This document shows positions 16,329 through 23,684 of a stretch of DNA of 25,681 bases, one piece after another. The number at the start of each line of letters is the position of its first letter. Position 1 is the stretch's first letter. The DNA is from Syntrophomonadaceae bacterium (GTDB lineage Bacteria > Bacillota > Dethiobacteria > DTU022). The notes under the pieces are model-generated. The model saw only the letters and a program-made list of their open reading frames with translations. It was not told the DNA's origin and made no database searches. The position numbers and the translations under genes were made by a program. Location: NCBI GenBank assembly GCA_007131435.1, contig SLQM01000189.1, positions 1 to 25,681 of the forward strand, written 5' to 3'.

Positions 16329-16547
16329 TTGTTGGAGGTGGCTGCTTTTACTGACAGGGAACCGGATAGAAAAGGAGAGGCTAAGAACGGAAACGGTGAT
16401 GAGCCGATTAAGGCCGGTTTTTTGGATGTTCTGGCTTTTATAATTGCTGCTTTCCAGATTCTTATACCCTACCTGATTGTTTTTATTCTGGCCATCTTGT
16501 TAATACCGGCTATCATTTACCTAATATCATTTTTGTCAGGACGTTAA
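16329..16547 (+). CDS. Small membrane protein within the opp operon, unknown function
   Basis: This is an open frame of up to 72 codons. It begins with a charged stretch (DREPDRKGEAKNGNGDEP), then about 45 very hydrophobic residues forming one long or two short membrane helices, and ends FLSGR. It lies 12 nt after oppB and before the binding-protein gene. I do not recognise the family. The start is unclear: TTG codons at 16329 and 16332 lie upstream of the GGAGG at 16333-16337, and no standard start follows that site in frame at normal spacing. It may be an accessory subunit of the transporter; that is a guess from position. Confidence 0.55.
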   Translation: MLEVAAFTDREPDRKGEAKNGNGDEPIKAGFLDVLAFIIAAFQILIPYLIVFILAILLIPAIIYLISFLSGR

Positions 16548-16638
16548 CTTTTATAACTTCCAGCATTTTTCAAGGGAGGTGATCAGGGAAATAACTATCG
16601 CGAAAGGTTATCTTGTTAATAAAAAAAGGAGGGTCTAA

Positions 16639-18258
16639 ATGAAAAAGCTAATGAGTAGTAAATGGCTGCTGCTTTTTGTGGTAGCCCTGTCGATGGTCCT
16701 GGTCCTGGCTGCCTGCGCGACCGACGAGGAGCCCGCCCCGGTACCTGATGATGACGATGAAGTAGTTGTAGGTGAACCGAGAAGAGGAGGCGACCTGGTT
16801 ATTGCTTTAGACTGGGAACCGGATCCGGTAATCGATGTTTATAACCTGGGCTGGGGAAACCTGCCCCACGACCTGTTTGAAGGTTTATTGATCAGCGATT
16901 ATGATTTTAACCCCGGACCGGGTATTGCTGAATCCTTCAGGTTTGAAGAAGATGGGCTGGTCCAGATCTACGAGATCCGCCAGGATAGGTACTTCCATGA
17001 CGGTACCAAGATTAATGCCGAAGCCGTGAAACGGCACTTCGAGCTTTTGACTGATGAAGAAGTTGACTCCATGAGCCGCTGGGACTTTGCCTTCATTTCC
17101 AGCATGGAAGTGCTTGATGAGTATACCCTGCAGGTTAACCTGGATAATCCTTTCCCCGCAGCGCTATCCAATTTCTCCTGGAGTGGCGGCTGGGGCGGCC
17201 TGCAAAATCCCTGGGCCTGGGAAGAATACGGCCCCTGGGGTGAGAATACCTACGGTACTGAAGTAGTTGTAGGAAGCGGCCCCTTCAAGTTCGTCGAATG
17301 GATTCCCGGCGATCGCCTGGTTATGGAAAGGTTCGAGGATTACAGGTCCACCCCAATTCATGAAAATGAAGGCCCTGCATACCTCGATTCAGTAACTTAC
17401 CGTTTTATCTTCGATTCCTCGACAGCAGTTATGGAATTTGAAGTGGGTAACGTTCACATTCTTGAAACTGTACCGCCTGAATTTGTGGAGCAGGTCAGGA
17501 ATATGCCCGGGGCAAACGTTTATGAAGGAACCGGGTGGGAAGTTGTCTATGTCGGGATGGCCTGCGATAAGCCTCCCTTTGACGACGTCCGCGTCAGGCA
17601 GGCTTTAAACCTGGCCGTTAACCAGGAAGAGATTGCTGAAATTGTTTGGATGGGCTATGCAGAGCCGGCATACGGCTACATTTCACCTCTATTTGGAGAT
17701 TCTTATGTAGGCGATAAGGAAACATTCGGTTATGATCCTGAAAAAGCGAAGGAACTGCTGGCTGAAGCCGGGTATGCTGACGGCTTTACAACCGAGATCA
17801 TGGTTGAACCGAGGACTGACTGGATTGCGGCTGCCGAAATTATCCAGGACATGCTGGCCGAAATTGGCGTTACTGCAGAAATCCGCCAGTACGAGCGTGC
17901 CGGTTACTATGATAAACTGCGCGCAGAGGAACAGGAAATGTTTATCCGGGCCCACAGCTGGTGGGGCCTTGATATCCTGCCCTGGTATTTCCATTCCCGT
18001 AACTTCCCCTACCCGAACTATCACCGTTACGTAAACGAGGAAATGGATGCCCGTTTTGATGCAGCAGACTATGCCGACACATACGAAGAACTTGTTGAAG
18101 GGTACAGGGCAATCCAGGTGGACCTGAACAGGGAAGCGCTCTGGATTCCGCTCGTAAATACCCTTGATATCGTGGCTTACCGGGATGAAGTACAAAACTT
18201 CACTTTCCACCCGCACTACGGTATCAGGTATAACGTTGATGTCTGGTTGGATGAATAA
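16639..18258 (+). CDS. oppA: Peptide ABC transporter substrate-binding lipoprotein (SBP family 5)
   Basis: The 539-residue product starts with a lipoprotein signal peptide: KK, a hydrophobic core and the lipobox LAAC with Cys26 as the lipidated residue. An acidic linker (PDDDDE) follows. The mature part is an extracytoplasmic solute-binding protein of the Opp/Dpp type. Features include GGDLVIALDWEPDP near 50-63, YEIRQDRYFHDGTKINAEAVKRH near 110-132, GSGPFKFVEW near 212-221 and DVRVRQALNLAVNQEEIAE near 315-333. It delivers peptides or related solutes to OppB/OppC. AAAGGAGG lies before the ATG. A stable terminator follows the gene, so it may be expressed at a different level from the permease and ATPase genes. 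The visibly acidic composition could fit a salty habitat but is not proof. Confidence 0.93.
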   Translation: MKKLMSSKWLLLFVVALSMVLVLAACATDEEPAPVPDDDDEVVVGEPRRGGDLVIALDWEPDPVIDVYNLGWGNLPHDLFEGLLISDYDFNPGPGIAESFRFEEDGLVQIYEIRQDRYFHDGTKINAEAVKRHFELLTDEEVDSMSRWDFAFISSMEVLDEYTLQVNLDNPFPAALSNFSWSGGWGGLQNPWAWEEYGPWGENTYGTEVVVGSGPFKFVEWIPGDRLVMERFEDYRSTPIHENEGPAYLDSVTYRFIFDSSTAVMEFEVGNVHILETVPPEFVEQVRNMPGANVYEGTGWEVVYVGMACDKPPFDDVRVRQALNLAVNQEEIAEIVWMGYAEPAYGYISPLFGDSYVGDKETFGYDPEKAKELLAEAGYADGFTTEIMVEPRTDWIAAAEIIQDMLAEIGVTAEIRQYERAGYYDKLRAEEQEMFIRAHSWWGLDILPWYFHSRNFPYPNYHRYVNEEMDARFDAADYADTYEELVEGYRAIQVDLNREALWIPLVNTLDIVAYRDEVQNFTFHPHYGIRYNVDVWLDE

Positions 18259-18279
18259 AGATAAAAGCTAAGCAAGGAA

Positions 18280-18313
18280 GGGAGGGGCGGCTTGCCCGCT
18301 CCTCCCCCCTTTA
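18280..18313 (+). terminator. Terminator or attenuating hairpin after oppA
   Basis: An 11-bp stem with one G-T pair, GGGAGGGGCGG with CCGCTCCTCCC (18280-18290 and 18296-18306), is followed by CCCTTTAAC. The T-tract is short, so it may give partial termination and leave the downstream permease expressed at a lower level. Confidence 0.7.
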
Positions 18314-18437
18314 ACAGTCAGCTTTAACTGGTGTGCGGGTTAATAACATTACTAACCAGTGTTCTTAATCGACATACCAGCTAGCCAGGTTAATTGGGTA
18401 AAAGTTTTTACAACTAATAAGAATCTCAGGCGGGGTG

Positions 18438-19277
18438 ATGGCAATTAACGATTCCTTCTGGCAAATATTTTCCAGGCGCAAAAGCGCTTATATCGGCCTA
18501 TTCATTATTGTTGCGTACGTGGTTATTGCCCTTTTTGCCCCCTGGATCGCCCCGCATGACTACCGGGCCCAGGACCGGACCAGTATCATGGAAGCGCCCT
18601 CTGCTGAGTACCCCCTTGGGACCGACCGGGTAGGCCGCTGCCTGCTGAGCAGGATTATCTATGGCGCCCGCATATCTCTTACTGTCGGCCTGGTTGCGGT
18701 CGGTATCGGAGCTTCAATCGGTTTAATTATCGGCTCAATCAGCGGTTACATGGGAGGCTGGGTGGACAGGGTTGTGATGGGCCTGGTTGATATAGTCTGG
18801 TCCTTTCCTACCATGCTGCTGGCCATCGCTTTAACTGCAATTTTGCAGCCCGGGCTGCACAGCGTAATCATCGCCCTGGGGCTTGTTACCTGGCCCGAGT
18901 ATGCCCGGATCATCCGCAGCCAATTTTTGGCCGTGAAGCAAAAAGAATTTGTAGAAGCCGCCAGGTCAGTAGGGGCTTCTGATTTTAGGATTATCAGGAA
19001 ACACCTGCTGCCCAATTCAATAGCGCCGATTATTGTCGTAGCTACCCTGGGTATGGCAACCGCAGTTTTAGTGGAAGCAACCTTCAGTTACTTAGGGCTG
19101 GGAGCGCAGCCGCCGCAGCCCAGCTGGGGCTCAATTCTCAGCATGGGCAAAGACTTTATCTATCACCAACCGCTAATGAGTATTGCCCCAGGTGTGGCGA
19201 TCATGATCATGGTTCTCGGTTTTAACCTGCTCGGCGATGCCATCCGCGATGTAATGGACCCCAGGCTTAAAAAATAA
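18438..19277 (+). CDS. oppC: Oligopeptide ABC transporter permease (OppC/DppC)
   Basis: This 279-residue permease has an N-terminal OppC_N segment (RRKSAYIGLFIIVAYVVIALFAPWIAPHDY) followed by PLGTDRVGRCLLSRIIYGARISL, a hallmark of OppC/DppC. The coupling loop KEFVEAARSVGASDFRIIRKHLLPNSIAPI lies near residues 173-200. It completes the transporter begun at 13344 but is separated from oppB by the small membrane protein, oppA and a hairpin. The ATG at 18438 is chosen; a GTG directly before it overlaps the AGGCGGGG ribosome binding site. Confidence 0.93.
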   Translation: MAINDSFWQIFSRRKSAYIGLFIIVAYVVIALFAPWIAPHDYRAQDRTSIMEAPSAEYPLGTDRVGRCLLSRIIYGARISLTVGLVAVGIGASIGLIIGSISGYMGGWVDRVVMGLVDIVWSFPTMLLAIALTAILQPGLHSVIIALGLVTWPEYARIIRSQFLAVKQKEFVEAARSVGASDFRIIRKHLLPNSIAPIIVVATLGMATAVLVEATFSYLGLGAQPPQPSWGSILSMGKDFIYHQPLMSIAPGVAIMIMVLGFNLLGDAIRDVMDPRLKK

Positions 19278-19302
19278 ACTTTCAGGCAAAGGAGATACCC
19301 CT

Positions 19303-20703
19303 TTGAACATCCAGGAAAAGCATGTAAATGATATAGCAGAAATGTTGAAAGAAGCAGCAACAAAGATATGGGAGTTTGCTGAGCTAGGCCTTGAGGAATA
19401 CAAATCTGCCGAACTGCTGGCCGAACTATGCCGCGGGGAAGGTTTTGAGGTAGATATGGGTATTGCCGGGATGCCGACCGCTTTTGTTGCCCGCTGGCAG
19501 AACGGCAGCCCGGTCATTGGCTACCTGGCAGAATACGATGCCCTGCCCGGACTATCCCAGAAGATCAGTCTTGAGCAGGAACCATTCCGGGGAGGTCAGC
19601 CCGGACACGGTTGCGGTCATAACCTTCTTGGTGTAGGTGCGTTTGGCGCTGCTATTGCCCTGAAGCGAAGCCTTGAAGAGTCGGGAGAAAAAGGTTCAGT
19701 TTACTTCTTCGGCTGCCCGGCAGAAGAAACAATCACCGCCAAGGGTTACATGGTTCGCGATGGCTTTTTTGATGATGTAGATGCAGTATTTGACTGGCAC
19801 CCTGCTGATGTAAACATGATCAATATGCGCACCACCCTGGCCTGTGACTCCATTGAATACCATTTCAGGGGTCGCGCAGCCCATGCAGCATCAAACCCCG
19901 ATTGGGGCAGGAGCGCTGTCAAAGCGGTTGAACTGATGAATGCCGGTGTCAACTACATGCGCGAGCATATCCACAGCGATGCCCGCATACATTATGTTAT
20001 AACCGAAGGCGGGGGAGAACCAAATGTTGTTCCCGACAAGGGTGCAGCCTGGTATTATATCAGGTCGCCCAGGCGCAGCCAGGTAGATGCCCTTACCGAG
20101 AGGGTCAATAAATGTGCCGAAGGTGCTGCCCTAATGACTGAAACGGAGCTTGAAATTAAAGTTATTGATAAATGTTACAACATGATTCCAAACAAGGTTT
20201 TAAGCCAGGTAATGTTAGAAGAATTCAGGGAGACCGGAACTTTTGAACCGACAGACGAAGAGTGGGATTATATAAAAGGGTTAAGGGCATCGATAACTGA
20301 TGACCAGGTGGAAGATGCCCTGCGGGAATATCTCATGCCCACCGACTACGAAGGGGTTATGCACGGCGAGGTGCTGGATCTTGAAAAGGAAGGGCAGGTG
20401 GCCCCGGGCACTACAGATGCTGCTGATGTTTCCTGGAAAGCGCCCCTGGCCCATGCCAGGGTGGCGTGCAAACCGCTGGGGCTTCCCGGACATACATGGC
20501 AGGCCGTTTCTGTATTCGGCTCCAGTGTTGGCATGGCCGGAATGCTGGTTGCATCTAAATTGCTGGCCCGCTCAGGCTGGAGGTTGATTGAAAACCCGCA
20601 GCTGGCAGAAGAAGCAAAGGCAGAGCTGGATAAACATTTAAAAAAAGAGCCCTATAAGCCAGTTCTTGGCCCTGAAATGCAGCCCCCTCTACCGGGCCAT
20701 TAA
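19303..20703 (+). CDS. M20 amidohydrolase, AbgB-like
   Basis: This 466-residue protein belongs to the M20 amidohydrolase branch that includes AbgB (p-aminobenzoyl-glutamate hydrolase) and aminoacylases. Metal-site motifs are GYLAEYDALPGL near residue 73, PGHGCGHNLLG near 102-112, CPAEETITAKGYMV near 137-150, and a His in FDWHPAD near 165. The dimerisation segment RAAHAASNPDWGRSAVKAVELMN near 192-215 and a late PGHTWQAVSVFGSSVGMAGM complete the family picture. It probably splits an amide bond of an imported N-acyl amino acid or peptide. The TTG start has AAAGGAG 8 nt upstream and lies 25 nt after oppC, so it is probably the last gene of the transporter operon. Confidence 0.9.
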   Translation: MNIQEKHVNDIAEMLKEAATKIWEFAELGLEEYKSAELLAELCRGEGFEVDMGIAGMPTAFVARWQNGSPVIGYLAEYDALPGLSQKISLEQEPFRGGQPGHGCGHNLLGVGAFGAAIALKRSLEESGEKGSVYFFGCPAEETITAKGYMVRDGFFDDVDAVFDWHPADVNMINMRTTLACDSIEYHFRGRAAHAASNPDWGRSAVKAVELMNAGVNYMREHIHSDARIHYVITEGGGEPNVVPDKGAAWYYIRSPRRSQVDALTERVNKCAEGAALMTETELEIKVIDKCYNMIPNKVLSQVMLEEFRETGTFEPTDEEWDYIKGLRASITDDQVEDALREYLMPTDYEGVMHGEVLDLEKEGQVAPGTTDAADVSWKAPLAHARVACKPLGLPGHTWQAVSVFGSSVGMAGMLVASKLLARSGWRLIENPQLAEEAKAELDKHLKKEPYKPVLGPEMQPPLPGH

Positions 20704-20712
20704 ACCAACTTC

Positions 20713-20829
20713 TTGAGCAGTGTCTAGGGAATGTTTCGAGCGTCCTCCGTACTTCTTTGGGACATTTCCCCTTAGGAGGCGTGGCCCCATCGTGAGGATG
20801 GAACCGTCACCTGTCACTGCCTGGGGTTA
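20713..20829 (+). promoter_or_regulatory. Leader element copy 3, upstream of the Kce-like gene
   Basis: The core GATGGAACCG is at 20797-20806, in a GTGA/TCAC stem. AGCAGTGTCT (20716-20725) and TCGAGCGTC (20736-20744) match copy 2 closely. GCAGTG (20717-20722) pairs perfectly with CACTGC (20815-20820), closing the element. An inner helix joins CTAGGGAATGT (20724-20734) with ACAT...CCC...TAG (20762-20775). CCTCC (20744-20748) can also pair with GGAGG (20775-20779) across that helix, which would make a pseudoknot. It starts about 10 nt after the AbgB-like gene, so it may sit inside a longer transcript. Confidence 0.55.
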
Positions 20830-20867
20830 ACTGAGAATATATAACTTTTTTTAAAGGAGCCTCGGAA

Positions 20868-21686
20868 ATGGAAAAACTAATTATAACTGTCGCTCCTACC
20901 GGTAATGTCCCAACTATTGATCAGGCTCCTCACCTGCCAGTGTCCCCTGCCGAAATAGCAGAGGACATTTTTTCATGCTGGCAGGCCGGGGCATCAATTG
21001 CCCATATTCATGCCCGGGACGAAGATGGAAAGCCCACGGCAGACCCGGAAAGATTCAGCGAAATTGCGAAAAAAGTAAAAGCAAAATGCGATATTATTAT
21101 CCAGTTCTCCACCGGTGCCCGCGCTGGTAAAAGCGCAGCTGAGCGGGGAGCCTGTATCGATCATCAGCCGGAAATGGCCAGCCTGACTACGAGCTCTTCA
21201 AATTTTGCCGACAGCGTGAACTATAACCCGCCGGAACTGATTAAGGAACTGGCCCTGAGGATGAAAAAGCAGGGGGTGAAACCGGAAATAGAGGTATTCG
21301 ATCTTTCTGCCCTGGAGAACGCAAAATACCTGACCGGAAAAGGCATCCTTGAAACGCCCATGCATATAAACCTTGTCCTTGGCGTTCCCGGCTCGCTCGC
21401 CGGCACGCCCCGCAACCTCTTCTTCCTCCTCGAAAACCTGCCTTCCGCTTCAACCTGGTCCGTTACCAGCATCGGCAGATCCCATTCCCAGTTGAGCGCC
21501 CTGGCCATTGTTCTCGGCGGTCACGTTCGTACCGGCCTGGAAGATGTAATGGAGCTGGAAAAAGGCCAACCAATCTCAAACCTACAACTTGTTAACCGCC
21601 TGGTTAATATCGCCGGGGCTTACGGCCGAGAAATCGCCACCCCCGCCGAAGCCAGGAAAATCCTTGGTTTAAATAATTTCAAATAA
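20868..21686 (+). CDS. Beta-keto acid cleavage enzyme, Kce-like (BKACE family)
   Basis: This 272-residue protein fits the 3-keto-5-aminohexanoate cleavage enzyme family. The zinc-binding HIHARD motif places His46 and His48 at the positions known from Kce. IIQFSTGARAG lies near 77-87 and the C-terminal GGHVRTGLEDV motif (Arg221, Glu225, Asp226) supplies further active-site residues. Kce condenses 3-keto-5-aminohexanoate with acetyl-CoA to yield acetoacetate and 3-aminobutyryl-CoA in lysine fermentation. The family also acts on other beta-keto acids, and this gene is 13 kb from kamDE with no dehydrogenase or ammonia-lyase partner in view. The lysine role is therefore plausible but not proven. 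AAAGGAG precedes the ATG. Confidence 0.88.
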   Translation: MEKLIITVAPTGNVPTIDQAPHLPVSPAEIAEDIFSCWQAGASIAHIHARDEDGKPTADPERFSEIAKKVKAKCDIIIQFSTGARAGKSAAERGACIDHQPEMASLTTSSSNFADSVNYNPPELIKELALRMKKQGVKPEIEVFDLSALENAKYLTGKGILETPMHINLVLGVPGSLAGTPRNLFFLLENLPSASTWSVTSIGRSHSQLSALAIVLGGHVRTGLEDVMELEKGQPISNLQLVNRLVNIAGAYGREIATPAEARKILGLNNFK

Positions 21687-21721
21687 TAATTTCGGGACAC
21701 AATGAAAACTTTTAAAGACTT

Positions 21722-21748
21722 ATCCATTCTTTGAAAGATGGATTTTTC
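21722..21748 (+). terminator. Terminator after the Kce-like gene
   Basis: ATCCAT and ATGGAT, extended inward by CTT/AAG across a one-base bulge, form a nine-pair stem followed by TTTTTCC. Confidence 0.65.
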
Positions 21749-21878
21749 CTACTTTACTGCTGCAAAACATTTTTACACCCCTTAAAGCATTTTTTGGATT
21801 CTTTTCGCTACTTGTTTTGTAGCGGGCGAGATTCCTGTTCGCTGATTAAAGTATACTATTTAAAGCTTTATTTAACCC

Positions 21879-21899
21879 CCTAACCAAAGTTAGGTTTTT
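21879..21899 (+). terminator. Orphan terminator-like hairpin
   Basis: CCTAAC-CAAA-GTTAGG followed by TTTTT forms a compact terminator 130 nt beyond the previous one, with no open reading frame between them. It could end read-through transcripts or a small RNA. Confidence 0.55.
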
Positions 21900-21924
21900 C
21901 TTCAACATCTGTAAATTCTTTTAG

Positions 21925-21953
21925 TTGACAGGTTAGCAGGGCTGGTTTAAGAT
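21925..21953 (+). promoter_or_regulatory. Promoter for hutH-hutP
   Basis: TTGACA (21925-21930) is a perfect -35 box. TAAGAT (21948-21953) lies 17 nt downstream as a -10 box with four of six consensus bases. The transcript would start near 21960 and carry a leader of about 110 nt before the hutH ATG. Confidence 0.75.
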
Positions 21954-21995
21954 GTAGTGGAGAGTATTAATCTCAAAAAGCAGTCCTGCTGCTCA

Positions 21996-22012
21996 TAGAC
22001 ATTAGACGTGAG
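21996..22012 (+). promoter_or_regulatory. HutP recognition site in the hutH leader
   Basis: Three NAG triplets occur with exact 4-nt spacing: TAG (21996-21998), TAG (22003-22005) and GAG (22010-22012). Bacillus HutP, when bound to histidine and Mg2+, recognises NAG (mostly UAG) triplets separated by four nucleotides and opens the hut terminator. Here the last triplet ends 1 nt before the terminator stem, and HutP is encoded just downstream. The pattern is seen directly; binding is inferred from the family. Confidence 0.8.
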
Positions 22013-22013
22013 G

Positions 22014-22050
22014 GAGCACCGGGTATTTTCCCGTGTGCTCTTTATTTTTT
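22014..22050 (+). terminator. HutP-controlled attenuator before hutH
   Basis: GAGCACCGGG (22014-22023) pairs with CCCG-GTGCTC (22030-22040, one bulged T): ten pairs with a six-base loop, followed by TTTATTTTTT. The T-tract runs straight into the GGGGAGGG ribosome binding site of hutH, so termination here would remove the gene from the transcript. The position fits histidine-dependent antitermination by HutP. Confidence 0.85.
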
Positions 22051-22068
22051 GGGGAGGGTTTAGCTGGT

Positions 22069-23631
22069 ATGAATTATACAAAAGCAAAAGAGGATTTAAA
22101 AACGCCATTAAAGATAAACGGCGGGGGCTTTAAAGTAGAAGATATTGTTAAAGCAGCAAGGGGATTTGCCCCAGTTAAAATTGAACCAGAGGCAGTAGAC
22201 AGAATCTCCCGATCCAGGGCGATGCTGGAGAAACTGGTTGAGAATGATGCTGTAGTATATGGTATAACGACCGGTTTTGGCCGGTTCAGTGATGTCAGCA
22301 TTTCCCGCCAGGATGCTATACAGTTGCAAAAAAATCTGATAGCCAGCCACGCTGCCGCAGTTGGAGAACCTCTTTCAGAAGAAGTGGTTCGCGCAGCCCT
22401 ATTACTGCGCCTAAACGCCCTGGCCAGGGGATGTTCAGGTGTCAGACCAGTTATAGTGGAACAGCTTATAGAAATGCTAAACAAAGGTGTAGTACCGGTT
22501 ATCCCCGAACAGGGTTCGCTTGGGGCCAGCGGTGACCTTGCGCCGCTATCTCACCTTGCCCTTGTTTTGACCGGTGTCGGGGAGGCTTTTTATAAGGGTG
22601 AAAGGATGCCGGGTGGTGAAGCGTTGAAACTTGCTGATATTGAACCGGTTACTCTTTTAGAAAAAGAAGGGTTAGCCTTAATCAATGGAACCCAGATCAT
22701 GACAGCTATCGGTTCCCTGGCTTATCACGATGCAGTTAACCTGCAAAAAGCAGCCCTGATTACTGCTGCCCTGACCATGGAATCACAGCTGGCCGTTCCA
22801 GATGCTTTTGACGCGCTTATAACAGGGGTCAGGCCTTATAGCGGTCACGATTACTGTGCAAAAACAATTTGCAAGTTAGTGAGGGGAAGTGACCTGATTG
22901 GCTCGGATAAACGTAAGGTGCAGGATGCTTACAGCCTGCGCTGCGTTCCCCAGGTTCATGGCGCAACAGCCAATGCCCTTTCATATGTTAATAGTATTTT
23001 AGAAGTTGAAATAAACTCGGTAAACGACAACCCCCTGCTGTTTCCCGATGAGGGGAGGGTTCTTTCCGGTGGTAATTTCCACGGGCAGCCGGTAGCCCAG
23101 GCCATGGACTTCCTGGCCATAGCTGTATCTGAACTGGGCAGCATTGCCGAGAGGCGGATTGAACGCCTGGTTAACCCTGCATTGAGCGGACTTCCACCTT
23201 TCCTGGTGGAAGAGGGCGGACTGAATTCCGGTTTTATGATTGCCCAATATACGGCAGCATCGCTGGTTAGTGAGAATAAGGTGCTCTGCCATCCGGCGAG
23301 CGTCGATTCTATTCCTTCTTCGGCTAACCAGGAAGACCATGTCAGTATGGGGACGACCGCGGCCAGGAAAGCGCGCAAGGTAGTTGACAATACAGCTAAA
23401 GTAATTGGTATTGAACTGCTGGCTGCTGCCCAGGCCGTAGACTTCAGGGGTGCTGATAAACTGGGTGAAGGAACGGGAGCAGCTTACAGGCTGTTGCGGA
23501 AAGAAGTTGGCTTTATGGAAAAAGATGAGGTGCTCTATCCACTGATAGACAGGGCGATTACACTTGTCGCAGATGGCAGCCTGGTTAGTGCTGTTGAAGA
23601 GCTGGTTAAACTTGATCCGGATGTCATATAG
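22069..23631 (+). CDS. hutH: Histidine ammonia-lyase
   Basis: The 520-residue product belongs to the MIO-containing aromatic ammonia-lyases. The self-cyclising Ala-Ser-Gly triad is at 153-155 in GSLGASGDLAPLSHLAL. The catalytic Tyr is at 64 in VYGITTGFG, and the Ser-His pair at 93-94 (LIASHAAAVGEPL) is the selectivity mark of histidine over phenylalanine or tyrosine enzymes. Also conserved are QDAYSLRCVPQVHGA, ENDPLLF-like NDNPLLF and GNFHGQPVAQAMD. It deaminates histidine to urocanate in the cytosol. The frame is open to 22033, but the ATG at 22069 follows the GGGGAGGG site and lies outside the attenuator. hutU, hutI and later steps are not in the window. hutP follows after 53 nt. Confidence 0.96.
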   Translation: MNYTKAKEDLKTPLKINGGGFKVEDIVKAARGFAPVKIEPEAVDRISRSRAMLEKLVENDAVVYGITTGFGRFSDVSISRQDAIQLQKNLIASHAAAVGEPLSEEVVRAALLLRLNALARGCSGVRPVIVEQLIEMLNKGVVPVIPEQGSLGASGDLAPLSHLALVLTGVGEAFYKGERMPGGEALKLADIEPVTLLEKEGLALINGTQIMTAIGSLAYHDAVNLQKAALITAALTMESQLAVPDAFDALITGVRPYSGHDYCAKTICKLVRGSDLIGSDKRKVQDAYSLRCVPQVHGATANALSYVNSILEVEINSVNDNPLLFPDEGRVLSGGNFHGQPVAQAMDFLAIAVSELGSIAERRIERLVNPALSGLPPFLVEEGGLNSGFMIAQYTAASLVSENKVLCHPASVDSIPSSANQEDHVSMGTTAARKARKVVDNTAKVIGIELLAAAQAVDFRGADKLGEGTGAAYRLLRKEVGFMEKDEVLYPLIDRAITLVADGSLVSAVEELVKLDPDVI

Positions 23632-23684
23632 TTTTTTTAATGATAAAATATAATCATTATATTAGTGCAAAGGCGGAAATTATT

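Larger units (their letters stand above)
21687..22068. promoter_or_regulatory. 382-bp control region upstream of hutH
   Basis: No gene is visible. In order it holds a terminator for the Kce-like gene (21722-21748), a CGCTAC/GTAGCG hairpin (21806-21824), and a second terminator-like hairpin (21879-21899). A promoter (21925-21953), the HutP recognition triplets (21996-22012), an attenuator terminator (22014-22050) and the hutH ribosome binding site (22051-22058) follow. Each is listed separately. Confidence 0.75.

Noticed and set aside
16574..16638. A near-perfect ribosome binding site (GGGAGGTGATC) before oppA, possibly marking a 19-codon GTG frame ending at the oppA start.
   Set aside because: The GTG lies inside the site itself and no start codon follows at normal spacing; probably chance or a standby site.
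17689..18216. A 175-codon open frame on the minus strand inside oppA.
   Set aside because: It is antisense to a well-supported gene and shows no recognisable family.
20868..21686. Assigning this gene firmly as kce.
   Set aside because: Active-site residues fit, but the family covers many beta-keto acids and the gene is far from kamDE without its usual partners, so no gene symbol was given.
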